From: Serratia quinivorans
GTDB lineage: Bacteria; Pseudomonadota; Gammaproteobacteria; Enterobacterales; Enterobacteriaceae
Reading direction: 5' to 3'
Length of the DNA: 64,000 nt
Assembly: GCF_946227985.1 (NCBI RefSeq)
Contig: NZ_CAMKGL010000012.1
Coordinates: forward strand, 62,001 to 126,000
This document shows, in pieces, positions 1 through 8,819 of this stretch; position 1 is the stretch's first letter, and the number at the start of each line of letters is the position of its first letter. Below the pieces are notes generated by a model. The model did not search any database. It was not told the origin of the DNA and saw nothing but the letters and a program-made list of their open reading frames with translations. The position numbers and the translations under genes are program-made.

Positions 1-356
1 ACCAGGACGCGCTGCGCAAAGCCGTTGCCAGCGGTTCGGATCGCTTCTTCCTCGGCACCGACTCCGCACCACATGCCAAACATCGCAAGGAATCAAGCTG
101 CGGCTGCGCCGGCGTATTCAACGCCCCCAATGCGATCCCGGCTTACGCCAGTGTGTTCGAGCAACTGGGTGCGCTGGATCATCTGGAAGCCTTCTGCTCG
201 TTGAACGGCCCGCGTTTTTATGGCCTGCCGGTCAATACCGATTTCATCGAGCTGCAACGTGTACCGACGACCCAGCCGCAAGAGATCGCCATGGGCAGCG
301 AAACGGTCATTCCATTCCTGGCCGGAGAGAGTCTGAACTGGTCGGTGAAAGCATAA
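1..356 (+). CDS. pyrC: Dihydroorotase PyrC, C-terminal part (5' truncated by the window)
   Basis: The reading frame is open from base 3 and ends with TAA at 354-356, leaving about 117 C-terminal residues. PyrC is the zinc enzyme that cyclises carbamoyl-aspartate to dihydroorotate in pyrimidine synthesis. The visible stretch has the family motif [13 protein letters not shown] with the metal/substrate Asp and His region, followed by the conserved C-terminal [11 protein letters not shown] segment. As in E. coli, dinI lies directly downstream on the same strand. The start and the N-terminal HxH metal site are outside the window. Confidence 0.97.
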   Translation, partial: QDALRKAVASGSDRFFLGTDSAPHAKHRKESSCGCAGVFNAPNAIPAYASVFEQLGALDHLEAFCSLNGPRFYGLPVNTDFIELQRVPTTQPQEIAMGSETVIPFLAGESLNWSVKA

Positions 357-399
357 TTATCTTTTTTTAATCCAGCCTCTTGCCCCCGCGCACGGTTAA

Positions 400-415
400 C
401 TGTATAAATATCCAG
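400..415 (+). promoter_or_regulatory. LexA (SOS) box upstream of dinI
   Basis: The sequence CTGTATAAATATCCAG fits the LexA consensus CTGT-N8-ACAG with one change (CCAG for ACAG). It starts 37 bases before the dinI ATG. From memory, E. coli dinI has a nearly identical operator with the same deviation, so LexA repression of dinI is very likely. Confidence 0.85.
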
Positions 416-436
416 TAAATCGCTTCGGGGGCAATT

Positions 437-676
437 ATGCGTGTTGAAGTCACTATAGATAAAACCAAACCGCTACCGTCAGGGGCCATCGAAGCTCTGA
501 CCGGTGAATTGAGCAAGCGGGTAAACCGCCTGTTTCCAGACACTCTGGTTCAGGTTCGTTATGCCGGTTCCAATGGGCTTTCGGTACTGGGCGGCCTGAA
601 AACAGATAAAGATCTGATCGCGGACATTCTCCAGGAAACCTGGGAAAGTGCTGACGATTGGTTTAGCGCAGAATAA
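437..676 (+). CDS. dinI: DNA damage-inducible protein I (RecA modulator)
   Basis: This 79-residue protein (about 81 in E. coli) matches DinI along its whole length, from the MRVEVTIDKTKPLP start to the acidic C-terminal helix with EESADDWF-like residues. DinI binds and stabilises RecA filaments, which tunes LexA and UmuD cleavage in the SOS response. A LexA box lies just upstream and a Rho-independent terminator just downstream, so it is a single-gene SOS unit. The ATG at 437 follows a GGGG-containing ribosome site. Confidence 0.96.
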   Translation: MRVEVTIDKTKPLPSGAIEALTGELSKRVNRLFPDTLVQVRYAGSNGLSVLGGLKTDKDLIADILQETWESADDWFSAE

Positions 677-694
677 TACTGCAATGTAGTTTTT

Positions 695-720
695 GCCGGG
701 GGTCGCTCTCCGGCTTTTTT
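695..720 (+). terminator. Rho-independent terminator after dinI
   Basis: A GCCGG/CCGGC stem closes a G-rich loop and is followed directly by TTTTTT. Confidence 0.8.
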
Positions 721-812
721 GTATTTGAAACCCGGCACAACGCGGTTTGATTTTCCGCTGGAAGAAAAGCCTTATCTGGTCTGTACTGAATGCTTTAACA
801 GGAGGTATTCAG

Positions 813-1091
813 ATGGCCCCGGACAAGGTAAAAACCGAAGAAGCGATGACCTTTGGCGAACTGCTGGCGCTGATTGCCGACCAAAAGCGGCGTTTGAGCG
901 TGCTGGAGGTGGCATTTTCCTATCTGGCGTTTAGTCTGGATGACAAAGCCAATCAATTGCTAATTCACAGTTTGAAGCTGGAATCGCAAAACCAAAATCG
1001 AGATACCGAAACCCAGCAACACTTTGCCCATTTGGCCCTCGAGCTGGAAAAACGATTGCACAGCGTTCCACTCCCTCCTGATGTTGAATGA
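813..1091 (+). CDS. Conserved small protein of unknown function
   Basis: This 92-residue soluble protein is not recognised. The ATG at 813 is chosen because a near-perfect Shine-Dalgarno (AGGAGGT) lies 6 bases upstream; an earlier ATG in frame (747) has none. The protein is mostly helical and leucine-rich, with no signal peptide or membrane segment. Its middle (TFGELLALIADQKRRLSVLE) looks like an amphipathic helix and the second half is Glu/Gln/His rich. It sits alone between the dinI terminator and bssS. No function is proposed. Confidence 0.75.
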   Translation: MAPDKVKTEEAMTFGELLALIADQKRRLSVLEVAFSYLAFSLDDKANQLLIHSLKLESQNQNRDTETQQHFAHLALELEKRLHSVPLPPDVE

Positions 1092-1289
1092 ATGTGATGC
1101 CTCCGTTCTCACGTCTTTGCGTACCGACGTGTAGAATAATCACTCAAATAAATAATTATTTTGCAAAAGAAGGCAGGAAAGTCTCCACCGCTGTAGCCAG
1201 ATGCGTATACTGTAATTGCTCACATGATGATGGGCCGCATTGATCCTCGTTAGTCACTCACGGTAGTCACTACTCAATAAGGGGTCTTT

Positions 1290-1544
1290 ATGGACAGAAA
1301 TGATGAAGTAATTCAGACACACCCGCTTGTTGGTTGGGATATCAGTACTGTCGACGCTTACGACGCCATGATGATACGCCTTCATTACCTGTCTTCACGA
1401 GATCAGACACCCGAAGATGCCCAAGTAGACAGAACGCTTTGGCTCACCACAGATGTCGCACGTCAATTAATCAATATATTAGAAGCCGGCATCGCCAAGA
1501 TAGAAGCAACGGATTACCAGGACCTTGATCGTAAAAAGCACTAA
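1290..1544 (+). CDS. bssS: Biofilm regulator BssS
   Basis: The 84-residue product matches BssS (YceP) almost residue for residue at the N-terminus (EVIQTHPLVGWDISTVD) and in the middle (TLWLTTDVARQ, ILEAGIAKIE). In E. coli BssS influences biofilm formation through indole and catabolite-related signalling, with no defined catalytic activity. It is a lone gene with a GGGG ribosome site and its own strong terminator. Gene order with dinI and solA is the same as in E. coli. Confidence 0.95.
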   Translation: MDRNDEVIQTHPLVGWDISTVDAYDAMMIRLHYLSSRDQTPEDAQVDRTLWLTTDVARQLINILEAGIAKIEATDYQDLDRKKH

Positions 1545-1564
1545 TTCACTGTACCAAAATGCCT

Positions 1565-1596
1565 AAGGCGCCAGCGATTATCTCTGGCGCCTTTTT
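1565..1596 (+). terminator. Rho-independent terminator after bssS
   Basis: A perfect 10-bp stem (AAGGCGCCAG / CTGGCGCCTT) with a 9-base loop is followed by a T run. Confidence 0.92.
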
Positions 1597-1687
1597 CTTT
1601 GTCTGCGAACGGCACAACGGGTGCATTGCAGCTTCCAACCTTTTATCATAACGAAATAAGCAACGTATAACAGAGAGGGTATCGCAC

Positions 1688-2803
1688 GTGGAATATGACT
1701 TAATTGTTGTGGGCAGCGGTTCGGTAGGCGCGGCGGCAGGTTACTATGCGACACGGGCCGGCCTGAAAGTATTAATGATCGACAGCGCCATGCCCCCACA
1801 CCGTAACGGCAGCCACCACGGCGATACCCGCATCATCCGCCATGCTTACGGTGAAGGCGAAAAGTATGTGCCGCTGATCCTGCGCGCCCAAGCCTTATGG
1901 AACGCTCTGATTAAACAAACCGGCGAAGAACTGTTCCAGGACTGCGGCGTTCTGAATATGGGGCCGCAGGATTCTGAATTTATCAACAACGCCCAACACA
2001 GCTCACAAAAATTCCGCCTCAATACGCAAAATCTTAGCGCAGAACAGATTAACCAGCGCTGGCCGGAATTCAATGCACCGGAAGGCTACGTGGGTGTGTT
2101 CGAGCCTGACGCCGGGTTCCTGCGCTCGGAGCAGGCCGTTGCCAGCTTCATCAAACTGGCTAAAGATGCCGGCTGCGGCCAGTTGTTTAATTGCCCGGTT
2201 AGCGCAGTCCAGCCGATTGACGGCGGTGTGGAAGTGATCACCCCCGAAGGTCGCTTTCAGGGGCGTAAAGCCGTGATCACCGCAGGGACCTGGGTAAAAG
2301 CCCTGCTGCCACAGTTGCCGATCGCGCCACTGCGCAAGGTTTTTTCCTGGCATCAGGCGGATGGCCGTTACAGCGTCAACAACCGTTTCCCGGCATTTAC
2401 CGTCGAAGCGCAGGACGGCAACCATTATTACGGCTTTCCTGCCGATAATGACGGCCTGAAAGTGGGTAAACACGATGGTGGCCAACCAATGGACACGCCC
2501 GAGCAGCGCAAGCCTTTTGGCAGCTTCACCACGGATGGAACTGAAGTTTTCCATTTCCTACGCCAGTTTTTACCCGGTGTAGGGGTATGTTTACACGGTG
2601 AAGCATGCAGTTATGATATGAGTCCTGATGAAGATTTCATTATCGATACCCTGCCGGGATGCGATCGTTTAATGGTTATCAGCGGCCTGAGCGGCCATGG
2701 TTTCAAGTTTGCCAGTGTGTTAGGTGAGATTGCCGCACTCTTTGCTGAAGATAAAACCCCTCCTGTGGACATCACTCCTTTCTCACTGAAACGCTTCATT
2801 TAA
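1688..2803 (+). CDS. solA: N-methyl-L-tryptophan oxidase
   Basis: This 371-residue flavoenzyme (372 in E. coli) belongs to the monomeric sarcosine oxidase family. It demethylates N-methyl-L-tryptophan oxidatively, giving tryptophan, formaldehyde and H2O2. The FAD dinucleotide fold is seen at residues 9-15 (GSGSVGA), the SHHGDTR motif near 42-48, and Cys307, matching the cysteine that binds FAD covalently in E. coli SolA. The start is GTG at 1688, preceded by GAGAGGG. The C-terminal [10 protein letters not shown] motif is intact. It appears to be a single-gene unit. Confidence 0.95.
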   Translation: MEYDLIVVGSGSVGAAAGYYATRAGLKVLMIDSAMPPHRNGSHHGDTRIIRHAYGEGEKYVPLILRAQALWNALIKQTGEELFQDCGVLNMGPQDSEFINNAQHSSQKFRLNTQNLSAEQINQRWPEFNAPEGYVGVFEPDAGFLRSEQAVASFIKLAKDAGCGQLFNCPVSAVQPIDGGVEVITPEGRFQGRKAVITAGTWVKALLPQLPIAPLRKVFSWHQADGRYSVNNRFPAFTVEAQDGNHYYGFPADNDGLKVGKHDGGQPMDTPEQRKPFGSFTTDGTEVFHFLRQFLPGVGVCLHGEACSYDMSPDEDFIIDTLPGCDRLMVISGLSGHGFKFASVLGEIAALFAEDKTPPVDITPFSLKRFI

Positions 2804-2823
2804 CCCTTTCTTGCTTGCTTAAT

Positions 2824-2850
2824 CGCAGCCGCCAATTCGCGTGGGCTGCG
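2824..2850 (+). terminator. Possible weak terminator after solA
   Basis: A CGCAGCC/GGCTGCG stem is followed only by a broken T tract (GTTTAGCCTTTT). It is placed correctly for solA but is weak. Confidence 0.45.
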
Positions 2851-3030
2851 GTTTAGCCTTTTAGTTACATACCGAAATCATCATAGTAAGCTGAAATCTA
2901 TCGTAAAAAAATATTTCAACGGAAATTTCTGGCGTAAGTATCCGGATTTCCGAATTGATCCCCTGTGGTGTAAGTTCTATTTTACAGCTGATATGCCCCT
3001 GCTAATTCTTCAAACAACAAGGACGTCACC

Positions 3031-3657
3031 ATGAAACTGCTTGTCGTGGACGAATGCTGCTTCACTCGGGTCGGGATCGATAACTATTTTACGGAGAATG
3101 TTTTCGCCCAGATTAAATGTTGCCACAGCCTGGAACAGGCGACTCCCCTGCTTGAGCACTACCGACCCAGTCATATCCTGGTCAACCTGACCAAACATTG
3201 CCGTCATAGTGAGGATGATGTCCAACTGCAGGCTTTTATTAAAGCCACCCCGTCGGCGTTGCTGTTTATTTACCTGGATACCCCCTATCCCTATAGCGAA
3301 GCGCCAATGCGTATTGCCGACCATGCTTTCCTGTTCAATAAAGCCACGCTGCCGGTGACATTACGCATGATGCGAGAAAAACCGGTGTCGCTGATGGATT
3401 GCAGCGTTGAACATTCACTGTTCAGCCCACAGGAACTGACGGTAATGAAGCACTGGATGGCGGAAATGCCCAATTACCGCATCGCAAAGAAGCTGCAAAT
3501 CAGCTCGCACACCGTCTATGTTCACAAGCGTCATATCACAGAGAAAATCAACGCCCGCAACCGGCTGGAGTTTTATTCGCTGTATAACGTACTGCGTTAC
3601 TTCTACCCACCAAGTGTTCCTGCCAACCCGATGTCACTGTCCCTACTGGCGGTATGA
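3031..3657 (+). CDS. RcsA/BglJ-type LuxR-family transcription regulator
   Basis: This 208-residue protein has a LuxR-type helix-turn-helix at about residues 131-183 (LSPQE-like FSPQELTVMKHW, then IAKKLQISSHTVYVHKRHI). The N-terminal domain resembles a receiver (KLLVVDECCFTRVG) but lacks the full acidic phosphorylation pocket, as in RcsA, BglJ and EcpR, which act as RcsB partners. E. coli has no regulator between solA and yceO. Its transcription appears independent, with a 227-bp AT-rich upstream gap and an AAGGACG ribosome site. Targets cannot be told from sequence; RcsB partnership is an inference from the family. Confidence 0.85.
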   Translation: MKLLVVDECCFTRVGIDNYFTENVFAQIKCCHSLEQATPLLEHYRPSHILVNLTKHCRHSEDDVQLQAFIKATPSALLFIYLDTPYPYSEAPMRIADHAFLFNKATLPVTLRMMREKPVSLMDCSVEHSLFSPQELTVMKHWMAEMPNYRIAKKLQISSHTVYVHKRHITEKINARNRLEFYSLYNVLRYFYPPSVPANPMSLSLLAV

Positions 3658-3777
3658 TAAAGGTAGGCTGATTTTAGCGGTGAAATTGGCCTATCTACAC
3701 GCTTTGCACTATCGGCAGTATTAACGCTGGCCGCAAAAATCTATACTCTGCCAGTCCCTATCTTTTGGCTGCTGAGA

Positions 3778-3894
3778 ATGCTAAACAAAATACTGTCGGC
3801 GATCGTCAACAACGTACGCGAACATTTGGTGCTCTATATCTGCCTGTGGCTGGTGTTGTTGGCGCTGGACGTCTATTTCTTCTTTATGCCTTAA
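3778..3894 (+). CDS. yceO: Small membrane protein YceO
   Basis: This is a 38-codon gene. The product has a polar N-terminus with NNVREHL, then one hydrophobic segment (LVLYICLWLVLLALDVYFFF) reaching the C-terminus. It resembles E. coli YceO as remembered (NNIREHLMLYLFLWGLL...), and it lies in the YceO position between solA and yceJ. Three bases separate it from the next gene, so the two are probably cotranscribed. Function is unknown; it is likely a single-pass inner-membrane protein. Confidence 0.8.
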   Translation: MLNKILSAIVNNVREHLVLYICLWLVLLALDVYFFFMP

Positions 3895-3897
3895 TTC

Positions 3898-4875
3898 ATG
3901 TTGCCCACTTTTCCCCGCTTGTGCTTTAACCGTTTTGGCCCCCCGGAACAGGTGATTGCCCTGGAGCATACTGCTCTTCCCAGGCCGCGTTCCCATCAAC
4001 TGCTGTTGCAGATGCGCTATGCACCTATCAATCCCTCCGATCTGATCCCGATCTACGGCCAGTATGCGCACCGTATCGCCCTGCCTCAGGTTCCTGGCTA
4101 TGAAGGCATTGGCGTAGTGGCAGATACCCGGGGGCAACCGACCGGCAGACGCGCGTTGGCGGCTCTGGGTGATGGCAGTTGGCAAACCTTTATCACACTC
4201 GACCAGGATAAAGTCATTTGGGTTCCGGACGATATTGACGACGCCAGCGCAGCGCAAATCTATATTAATCCGCTCACCTGTTGGGTATTGCTGACGCAGT
4301 GGCTACCGCTGGAGACTAATGACGTTCTGCTGATTAACGGTGGAGGGTCGGCGATTAGCCTGTTGTTCTGCCAATTAGCTACGCTGCGCGGAATTAAATT
4401 GGTCGTGGTGGGACGTAATGCAAGCCATCGGCAGGCGCTGCTGAATGCTGGTGCCTGGCGGGTCTTTGAAGAGGAGTTACTGCAGGAATATCGCCTGCAG
4501 CAGCTTACCGGTCATGCAGCGCGAGCGGCGATCGACTGCGTCGGGGGTGAAGCAGGGCTGAATCTGGCTCGTTCTGTCAGCACCAACGGTGACTTTGTTG
4601 CCCTGGGGTTACTCGGCAACCAACAGGTTGATTGGCGGCATATTGCTCATCAACTTGGTTTGCGCACCTCACTGTTCCACCTGCGTAAATGGAATGCCGA
4701 GGCAACCTCGGCTCAATGGCAGGCGGCGTTCCAACAGCTTTTCCTCCTGCTGAGGCGTGGTCAACTGGTGTTACATCCCCCTGCGGCCATTTACCCGCTG
4801 CGGCACTATAAGCTGGCACTGCAATACATCGCCGATAGTAAACCGCAGGGAAAAGTTTTCTTTACTCCGGAGTAA
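3898..4875 (+). CDS. Zinc-independent MDR-family oxidoreductase (quinone/enoyl reductase type)
   Basis: This 325-residue medium-chain dehydrogenase/reductase carries the N-terminal GroES-like domain (APINPSDLIPIYGQY, the ETR/MECR signature) and a Rossmann domain with the GGGSAISLLFCQLA nucleotide loop near residues 147-160. The zinc-ligand cysteines of alcohol dehydrogenases are missing. It probably reduces an enone, enoyl thioester or quinone with NADPH; the substrate is not evident. It starts three bases after yceO. Its last 14 bases overlap the 3' end of the opposing tqsA gene. Confidence 0.85.
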   Translation: MLPTFPRLCFNRFGPPEQVIALEHTALPRPRSHQLLLQMRYAPINPSDLIPIYGQYAHRIALPQVPGYEGIGVVADTRGQPTGRRALAALGDGSWQTFITLDQDKVIWVPDDIDDASAAQIYINPLTCWVLLTQWLPLETNDVLLINGGGSAISLLFCQLATLRGIKLVVVGRNASHRQALLNAGAWRVFEEELLQEYRLQQLTGHAARAAIDCVGGEAGLNLARSVSTNGDFVALGLLGNQQVDWRHIAHQLGLRTSLFHLRKWNAEATSAQWQAAFQQLFLLLRRGQLVLHPPAAIYPLRHYKLALQYIADSKPQGKVFFTPE

Positions 4876-5914
4876 CCGGTTTACCCGGCTGGCCATCACC
4901 GAGTATCACCGCCAATTTATGCCCACCTTCGGTGGTCTCCAGCGCGATACGGGTAATAATGGTCAGGGGCACCGACAGCAACATCCCTACCGGCCCCATC
5001 AGCCAACCCCAGAAGATCAATGACAGGAACACCACCAGCGTTGACAGCCCCAGCCCGCGCCCCATCACGCGCGGCTCCAGCATATTGCCAATCACCAAAT
5101 TGATGGTGATAAAGCCTGCGGCCACTACCAGAGCATCGCCAAATCCGTTAAATAACAGAGCCTGAATCAGCGGCGGAACGGCGGCGATCACCGAGCCAAT
5201 ATTGGGAATATAATTCAGCAGGAACGCCAGCAGCCCCCAGATAAAGGCAAAACGCACGTCAACAACCGCAAGGAAGGCCCATACGATAATTCCGGTAGCC
5301 AGACTGATCGCCGTTTTGATCAGCAGATAACGGGTAACGCCGTCCAGTGCCCGCTGAATGTTGGCAATACCTTCGCTCGGTTTATCCAATGCCTGCTGCA
5401 ATTTGTAAGGCAATAGCTGCACTTCAAACAGCATAAATACCACGGTCATAAGCAACAGGAAGATATTGGTCATCGCGCCGGAGAAACGGCTCAACAGGCG
5501 AGTGATCAGATTCATCGCCGCACTGGGATCGACGTACTGCAGCATCGCCTCGGTGGAAATGGTAATGTTGAAGCGATCGGCGTAGTGCTGCAGTTCGCTC
5601 AACTTTTCCAACATCAAGCCACGATACTGCGGCAATGAGCGAGCAAATTCGTTCAGAGATGCCCCCAACACACCGACAAACAGCATCAGCAACACCACCA
5701 CAACCACCACCAGCAAGCTCACACCCAGCACGCGGGGTATCCGCCAGCGTTCGAGCTGTGCCACAAGCGGATTCAGCACCATCGCGAGGAACAGTGCCAG
5801 CAGGAAGGGCACCACAACATCCACCGCCGCTTTCACACCGGCAAGAATAATCACCAACATCGCCAGCATAATTGCCAGCCGCAGGCTGCTATCGGTCAAC
5901 AGGGTTCGGCCCAT
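4862..5914 (-). CDS. tqsA: AI-2E family transporter TqsA (putative autoinducer-2 exporter)
   Basis: This polytopic inner-membrane protein of 350 residues matches E. coli TqsA (YdgG, 344 aa): IMLAMLVIILAGV at the start, the ALNYIPNIGS loop, and EPRVMGRGLGLSTLVVFLSLIFWGW near the end. TqsA is linked to AI-2 export and biofilm control in E. coli. The ATG at 5914 is chosen over an upstream in-frame start because AAGGA lies 5 bases before it and it aligns with E. coli. In E. coli the gene lies elsewhere, so this is a local insertion into the conserved block. Confidence 0.92.
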   Translation of the reverse strand: MGRTLLTDSSLRLAIMLAMLVIILAGVKAAVDVVVPFLLALFLAMVLNPLVAQLERWRIPRVLGVSLLVVVVVVLLMLFVGVLGASLNEFARSLPQYRGLMLEKLSELQHYADRFNITISTEAMLQYVDPSAAMNLITRLLSRFSGAMTNIFLLLMTVVFMLFEVQLLPYKLQQALDKPSEGIANIQRALDGVTRYLLIKTAISLATGIIVWAFLAVVDVRFAFIWGLLAFLLNYIPNIGSVIAAVPPLIQALLFNGFGDALVVAAGFITINLVIGNMLEPRVMGRGLGLSTLVVFLSLIFWGWLMGPVGMLLSVPLTIITRIALETTEGGHKLAVILGDGQPGKPVTPE

Positions 5915-6337
5915 ACATTTCCTTTGCGTTAATAGCACAGGCCCCAAGGGCCATCAGATGAGTGTTATGTTAGCAAACTCTCCCCTTACGCCGCAGAGGT
6001 ATTACGCCACAAATTAAAGCCCTCGTTTTCCCAATCCTGGCTGGAAATAATCGACAATTTTGACTGGGGTTTATTTGTTAAAAAAACTCACGGCACTTAC
6101 GTTACATGACAAAAGCTGACAATAATATATAAAACCTTTTATTTTCAATTCATAACATAAAAATAATATGTCAACGCAGTAATCACTTCAACGATTTCAC
6201 TGATTGACTTAACGCTATCTCAGCCAAATTCACTGATTAATATTATTAAGAAGTAACATAGTTAAATTTATTATTGATTTTATGTTTCTTAAAGTTTAAT
6301 TATTGCAGCCGGATAATGAGGATAGTAAGGAAACAGG
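5915..6337. other. AT-rich intergenic region between tqsA and yceJ
   Basis: This 423-bp stretch separates two divergent genes and must hold both promoters. It is markedly AT-rich between about 6060 and 6300, with runs such as AATAATATATAAAACC. No open frame with a ribosome site, tRNA or terminator was found. Confidence 0.6.
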
Positions 6338-6892
6338 ATGCTGTGGAAAAATACCGCCAATCGTTTTGGTCATATTTCAGTGCTGATCCACTGGCTGGTT
6401 GCACTGACGGTGTATGGCATGTTTGCCCTGGGCCTCTGGATGGTCACGCTGGGATATTACGATGTCTGGTATCACCAGGCACCGGAGATTCATAAAAGCA
6501 TCGGCACACTGCTGTTTATCGTTATGGTGATTCGGGTCATTTGGCGTTTCGTTTCACCGCCGCCCAAACCTTTGGCCAGCTACGGTCGTGTTACTCGCGT
6601 CAGCGCGATCCTCGCCCATCTGGCGTTATATGTCGTGCTGTTCAGCATTCTAATCAGCGGCTATCTGATCTCTACCGCTGACGGTCAACCGATCAGCGTT
6701 TTTGGCTGGTTCGACGTCCCAGCTACCGTCACCGGTATGGCGGAGCAGGCCGATACGGCCGGTACCATCCATCTTTACCTGGCCTGGATTGTTGTAGTGC
6801 TTTCCGTACTGCACGGTCTGGCTGCGCTTAAACATCACTTTGTTGATCGTGATGTTACTTTGAAACGGATGCTGGGTAGCAGCGCCGATTAA
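6338..6892 (+). CDS. yceJ: Cytochrome b561 homologue YceJ
   Basis: This 184-residue membrane protein has four predicted transmembrane helices and the di-heme b561 histidines: LIHWLVAL near residue 17, EIHKSIG near 52, and TIHLYLAW plus [11 protein letters not shown] in the C-terminal half. YceJ belongs to the prokaryotic b561 group, which can oxidise quinol and pass electrons to superoxide or other acceptors. It starts with GGATGCTG after AAGGAAACA. It lies 23 bases upstream of yceI, forming the conserved yceJ-yceI operon. Confidence 0.92.
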   Translation: MLWKNTANRFGHISVLIHWLVALTVYGMFALGLWMVTLGYYDVWYHQAPEIHKSIGTLLFIVMVIRVIWRFVSPPPKPLASYGRVTRVSAILAHLALYVVLFSILISGYLISTADGQPISVFGWFDVPATVTGMAEQADTAGTIHLYLAWIVVVLSVLHGLAALKHHFVDRDVTLKRMLGSSAD

Positions 6893-6915
6893 CCTTTGGA
6901 TTTATGGAGATTGCT

Positions 6916-7494
6916 ATGTTGAAGAAAACCGTACTGGGCCTGACCGCAGGCGCAATGCTGCTGAGCGCCGGTTCCGCGCTGGCTGCCGACTACAAGATTG
7001 ACAAACAGGGGCAGCACGCCTTTATCGAGTTCCGTATCCAGCACCTGGGTTACAGCTGGCTGTACGGCACCTTCAAGGATTTTGACGGCGGCTTCACCTT
7101 CGACGAAAAAGACCCGTCCAAGGACAAGGTTAACGTCACGATCAACACTGCCAGTGTCGATACCAACCACGCTGAACGTGACAAACACCTGCGCAGCGCC
7201 GAGTTCCTGAATGTAGAAAAGAACAAACAGGCCAAGTTTGAATCCACTGAAGTGAAAAAGAACGGCGAAGGTTATGCGGTGGTCGGTAACCTGACGCTGA
7301 ATGGCGTGACCAAACCGGTCACTCTGGAGGCCAAACTGATCGGCCAGGGTAATGACCCGTGGGGTGGCTACCGTGCCGGCTTTGAAGCCAATGGTAAAAT
7401 CAAGTTGAAAGACTTTGGCATCACCACCGATCTCGGCCCGGCATCGCAGGACGTGGAGCTGATTATTTCTGTGGAAGGCGTTCGCGCGAAGTAA
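6916..7494 (+). CDS. yceI: Periplasmic YceI-family lipocalin-like protein
   Basis: This is a 192-residue precursor with a clear signal peptide ([23 protein letters not shown], cleaved before ADYKID). The mature part matches E. coli YceI over its length: [52 protein letters not shown]. YceI proteins form an extended beta-barrel that binds polyisoprenoid lipids, and in E. coli YceI rises at high pH and high osmolarity. The ATG at 6916 is preferred because GGAG lies 6 bases upstream; an in-frame ATG at 6904 lacks one. It is cotranscribed with yceJ. Confidence 0.95.
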   Translation: MLKKTVLGLTAGAMLLSAGSALAADYKIDKQGQHAFIEFRIQHLGYSWLYGTFKDFDGGFTFDEKDPSKDKVNVTINTASVDTNHAERDKHLRSAEFLNVEKNKQAKFESTEVKKNGEGYAVVGNLTLNGVTKPVTLEAKLIGQGNDPWGGYRAGFEANGKIKLKDFGITTDLGPASQDVELIISVEGVRAK

Positions 7495-7510
7495 TACTAA
7501 CCCTATGAAT

Positions 7511-7528
7511 TTCAAGCTGCAGCTTGAA
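7511..7528. repeat. Perfect 18-bp palindrome between yceI and trhO
   Basis: TTCAAGCTGCAGCTTGAA is a perfect inverted repeat without a loop, just 5' of the shared terminator. It looks like part of a dispersed intergenic palindrome rather than a terminator stem, since no T run follows. Confidence 0.6.
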
Positions 7529-7543
7529 AGGCGACGGGTTTAA

Positions 7544-7565
7544 AGCGCGGCAAGGCTGCCGCGCT
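7544..7565. terminator. Hairpin between convergent yceI and trhO
   Basis: A 9-bp perfect stem (AGCGCGGCA / TGCCGCGCT) with a 4-base loop lies between the two converging genes. T residues flank it on the minus side (GCTTTAAA). It probably serves both directions. Confidence 0.65.
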
Positions 7566-7575
7566 TATCAACGAC

Positions 7576-8643
7576 TCAGTTTGACGAGTCTTCCTCTTCC
7601 GGTGCCGGAATGTGCATCGTGGTCTGCAATAACCCTTTCGACTTATTGAAAATCTTGATGCCGTTTTCACGGCCGGCTCGGCGCGCACGTTGTTCTTCGC
7701 GCGGCAATTTCAGCTCTTCGCGGCAGATCTCGCTGCAGCAACCTTCAAATTTGGCCGCGCAGCTCGGGCACTGAATAAACAGCAGATGACAGCCGTCATT
7801 CAGGCAATTAGTGTGAGTATCGCAGGGAGCACCGCACTGATGGCAATTGGCGATCACATCGTCAGAAATTCGCTCACCCATACGCTCATCAAACACAAAG
7901 TTTTTGCCGACAAATTTCAGCGGCAGCCCCTGCTCTTTTGCCTTACGCGCATACTCGATAATGCCGCCTTCCACGTGATAGACGTTCTTGAAGCCATTAT
8001 GCAACATATAGGCACTGGCTTTTTCACAGCGGATCCCGCCGGTGCAGTACATGACAATATTTTTGTCTTTCTTGTCCTGCAGCATCTCAACCGCCATGGG
8101 CAGTTGATCACGGAAGGTGTCTGACGGCACCTCAATAGCGTTTTCAAAGTGGCCGACTTCATATTCATAATGGTTACGCATATCGACAAACAGCGTATCC
8201 GGATCGTCAATCATCTGATTAACGCGATCGGCTTGCAGATACTCACCGACATTCGCCGGATTGAAGCTCTCGTCATCGAGGCCGTCGGCGACGATACGTT
8301 CACGCACTTTCAGGCGCAGCACCCAAAAGGATTTTCCATCGTCTTCCAGGGCGATATTCAACCGAACCTGGTCCAACGCCGGATGTGAGGCAAAGAGTGC
8401 GGCTTTGAACGCCTCGAATTTATTCTGCGGCACGCTGATTTGCGCGTTGATGCCCTCTTTCGCCACATAAATGCGGCCGAACACCTTCAGCGTGTCAAAC
8501 TGCACGTACAGGCTGTCACGAAACGCTTTGGGATCTTCGATGGTGAAATATTTATAAAAAGAAACTGTAGTGCGCGGCTCGGTTTCCGCCAACATGCGCG
8601 CCTTCAGTTCCTCATTAGAAATTCGGTTATGTAACACTGGCAT
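7576..8643 (-). CDS. trhO: tRNA uridine(34) hydroxylase TrhO (rhodanese family)
   Basis: The 355-residue product matches YceA/TrhO, which with oxygen makes 5-hydroxyuridine at the wobble position of tRNAs. An N-terminal ferredoxin-like domain begins [10 protein letters not shown] rhodanese domain follows, with the catalytic cysteine in [11 protein letters not shown] cysteine-rich zinc-like region ([14 protein letters not shown]...CPSC...GCCSEIC) and a basic tail with [14 protein letters not shown] complete it. The start at 8643 follows AGGAAAG and aligns with E. coli; the frame runs further upstream without support. Confidence 0.96.
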   Translation of the reverse strand: MPVLHNRISNEELKARMLAETEPRTTVSFYKYFTIEDPKAFRDSLYVQFDTLKVFGRIYVAKEGINAQISVPQNKFEAFKAALFASHPALDQVRLNIALEDDGKSFWVLRLKVRERIVADGLDDESFNPANVGEYLQADRVNQMIDDPDTLFVDMRNHYEYEVGHFENAIEVPSDTFRDQLPMAVEMLQDKKDKNIVMYCTGGIRCEKASAYMLHNGFKNVYHVEGGIIEYARKAKEQGLPLKFVGKNFVFDERMGERISDDVIANCHQCGAPCDTHTNCLNDGCHLLFIQCPSCAAKFEGCCSEICREELKLPREEQRARRAGRENGIKIFNKSKGLLQTTMHIPAPEEEDSSN

Positions 8644-8819
8644 GGTGTACTTTCCTGTCTTTCGGGAGGTGACTGATTTAAACACGCGCCGACCGCCGGC
8701 CCACGCGCGGCGCACATAATACCCGATGATACGAAGCGCTGGCAACTTGACGCTGCTCACAAATCCCGATACTCCTAACAGGAGTTTCCCCCCTATTTAT
8801 CACGGTTCAGGAGGACGTC

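Noticed and set aside
2003-2554. Minus-strand open frame of 183 codons inside solA
   Set aside because: solA is certain by homology in the other strand, and this frame has no start signal.
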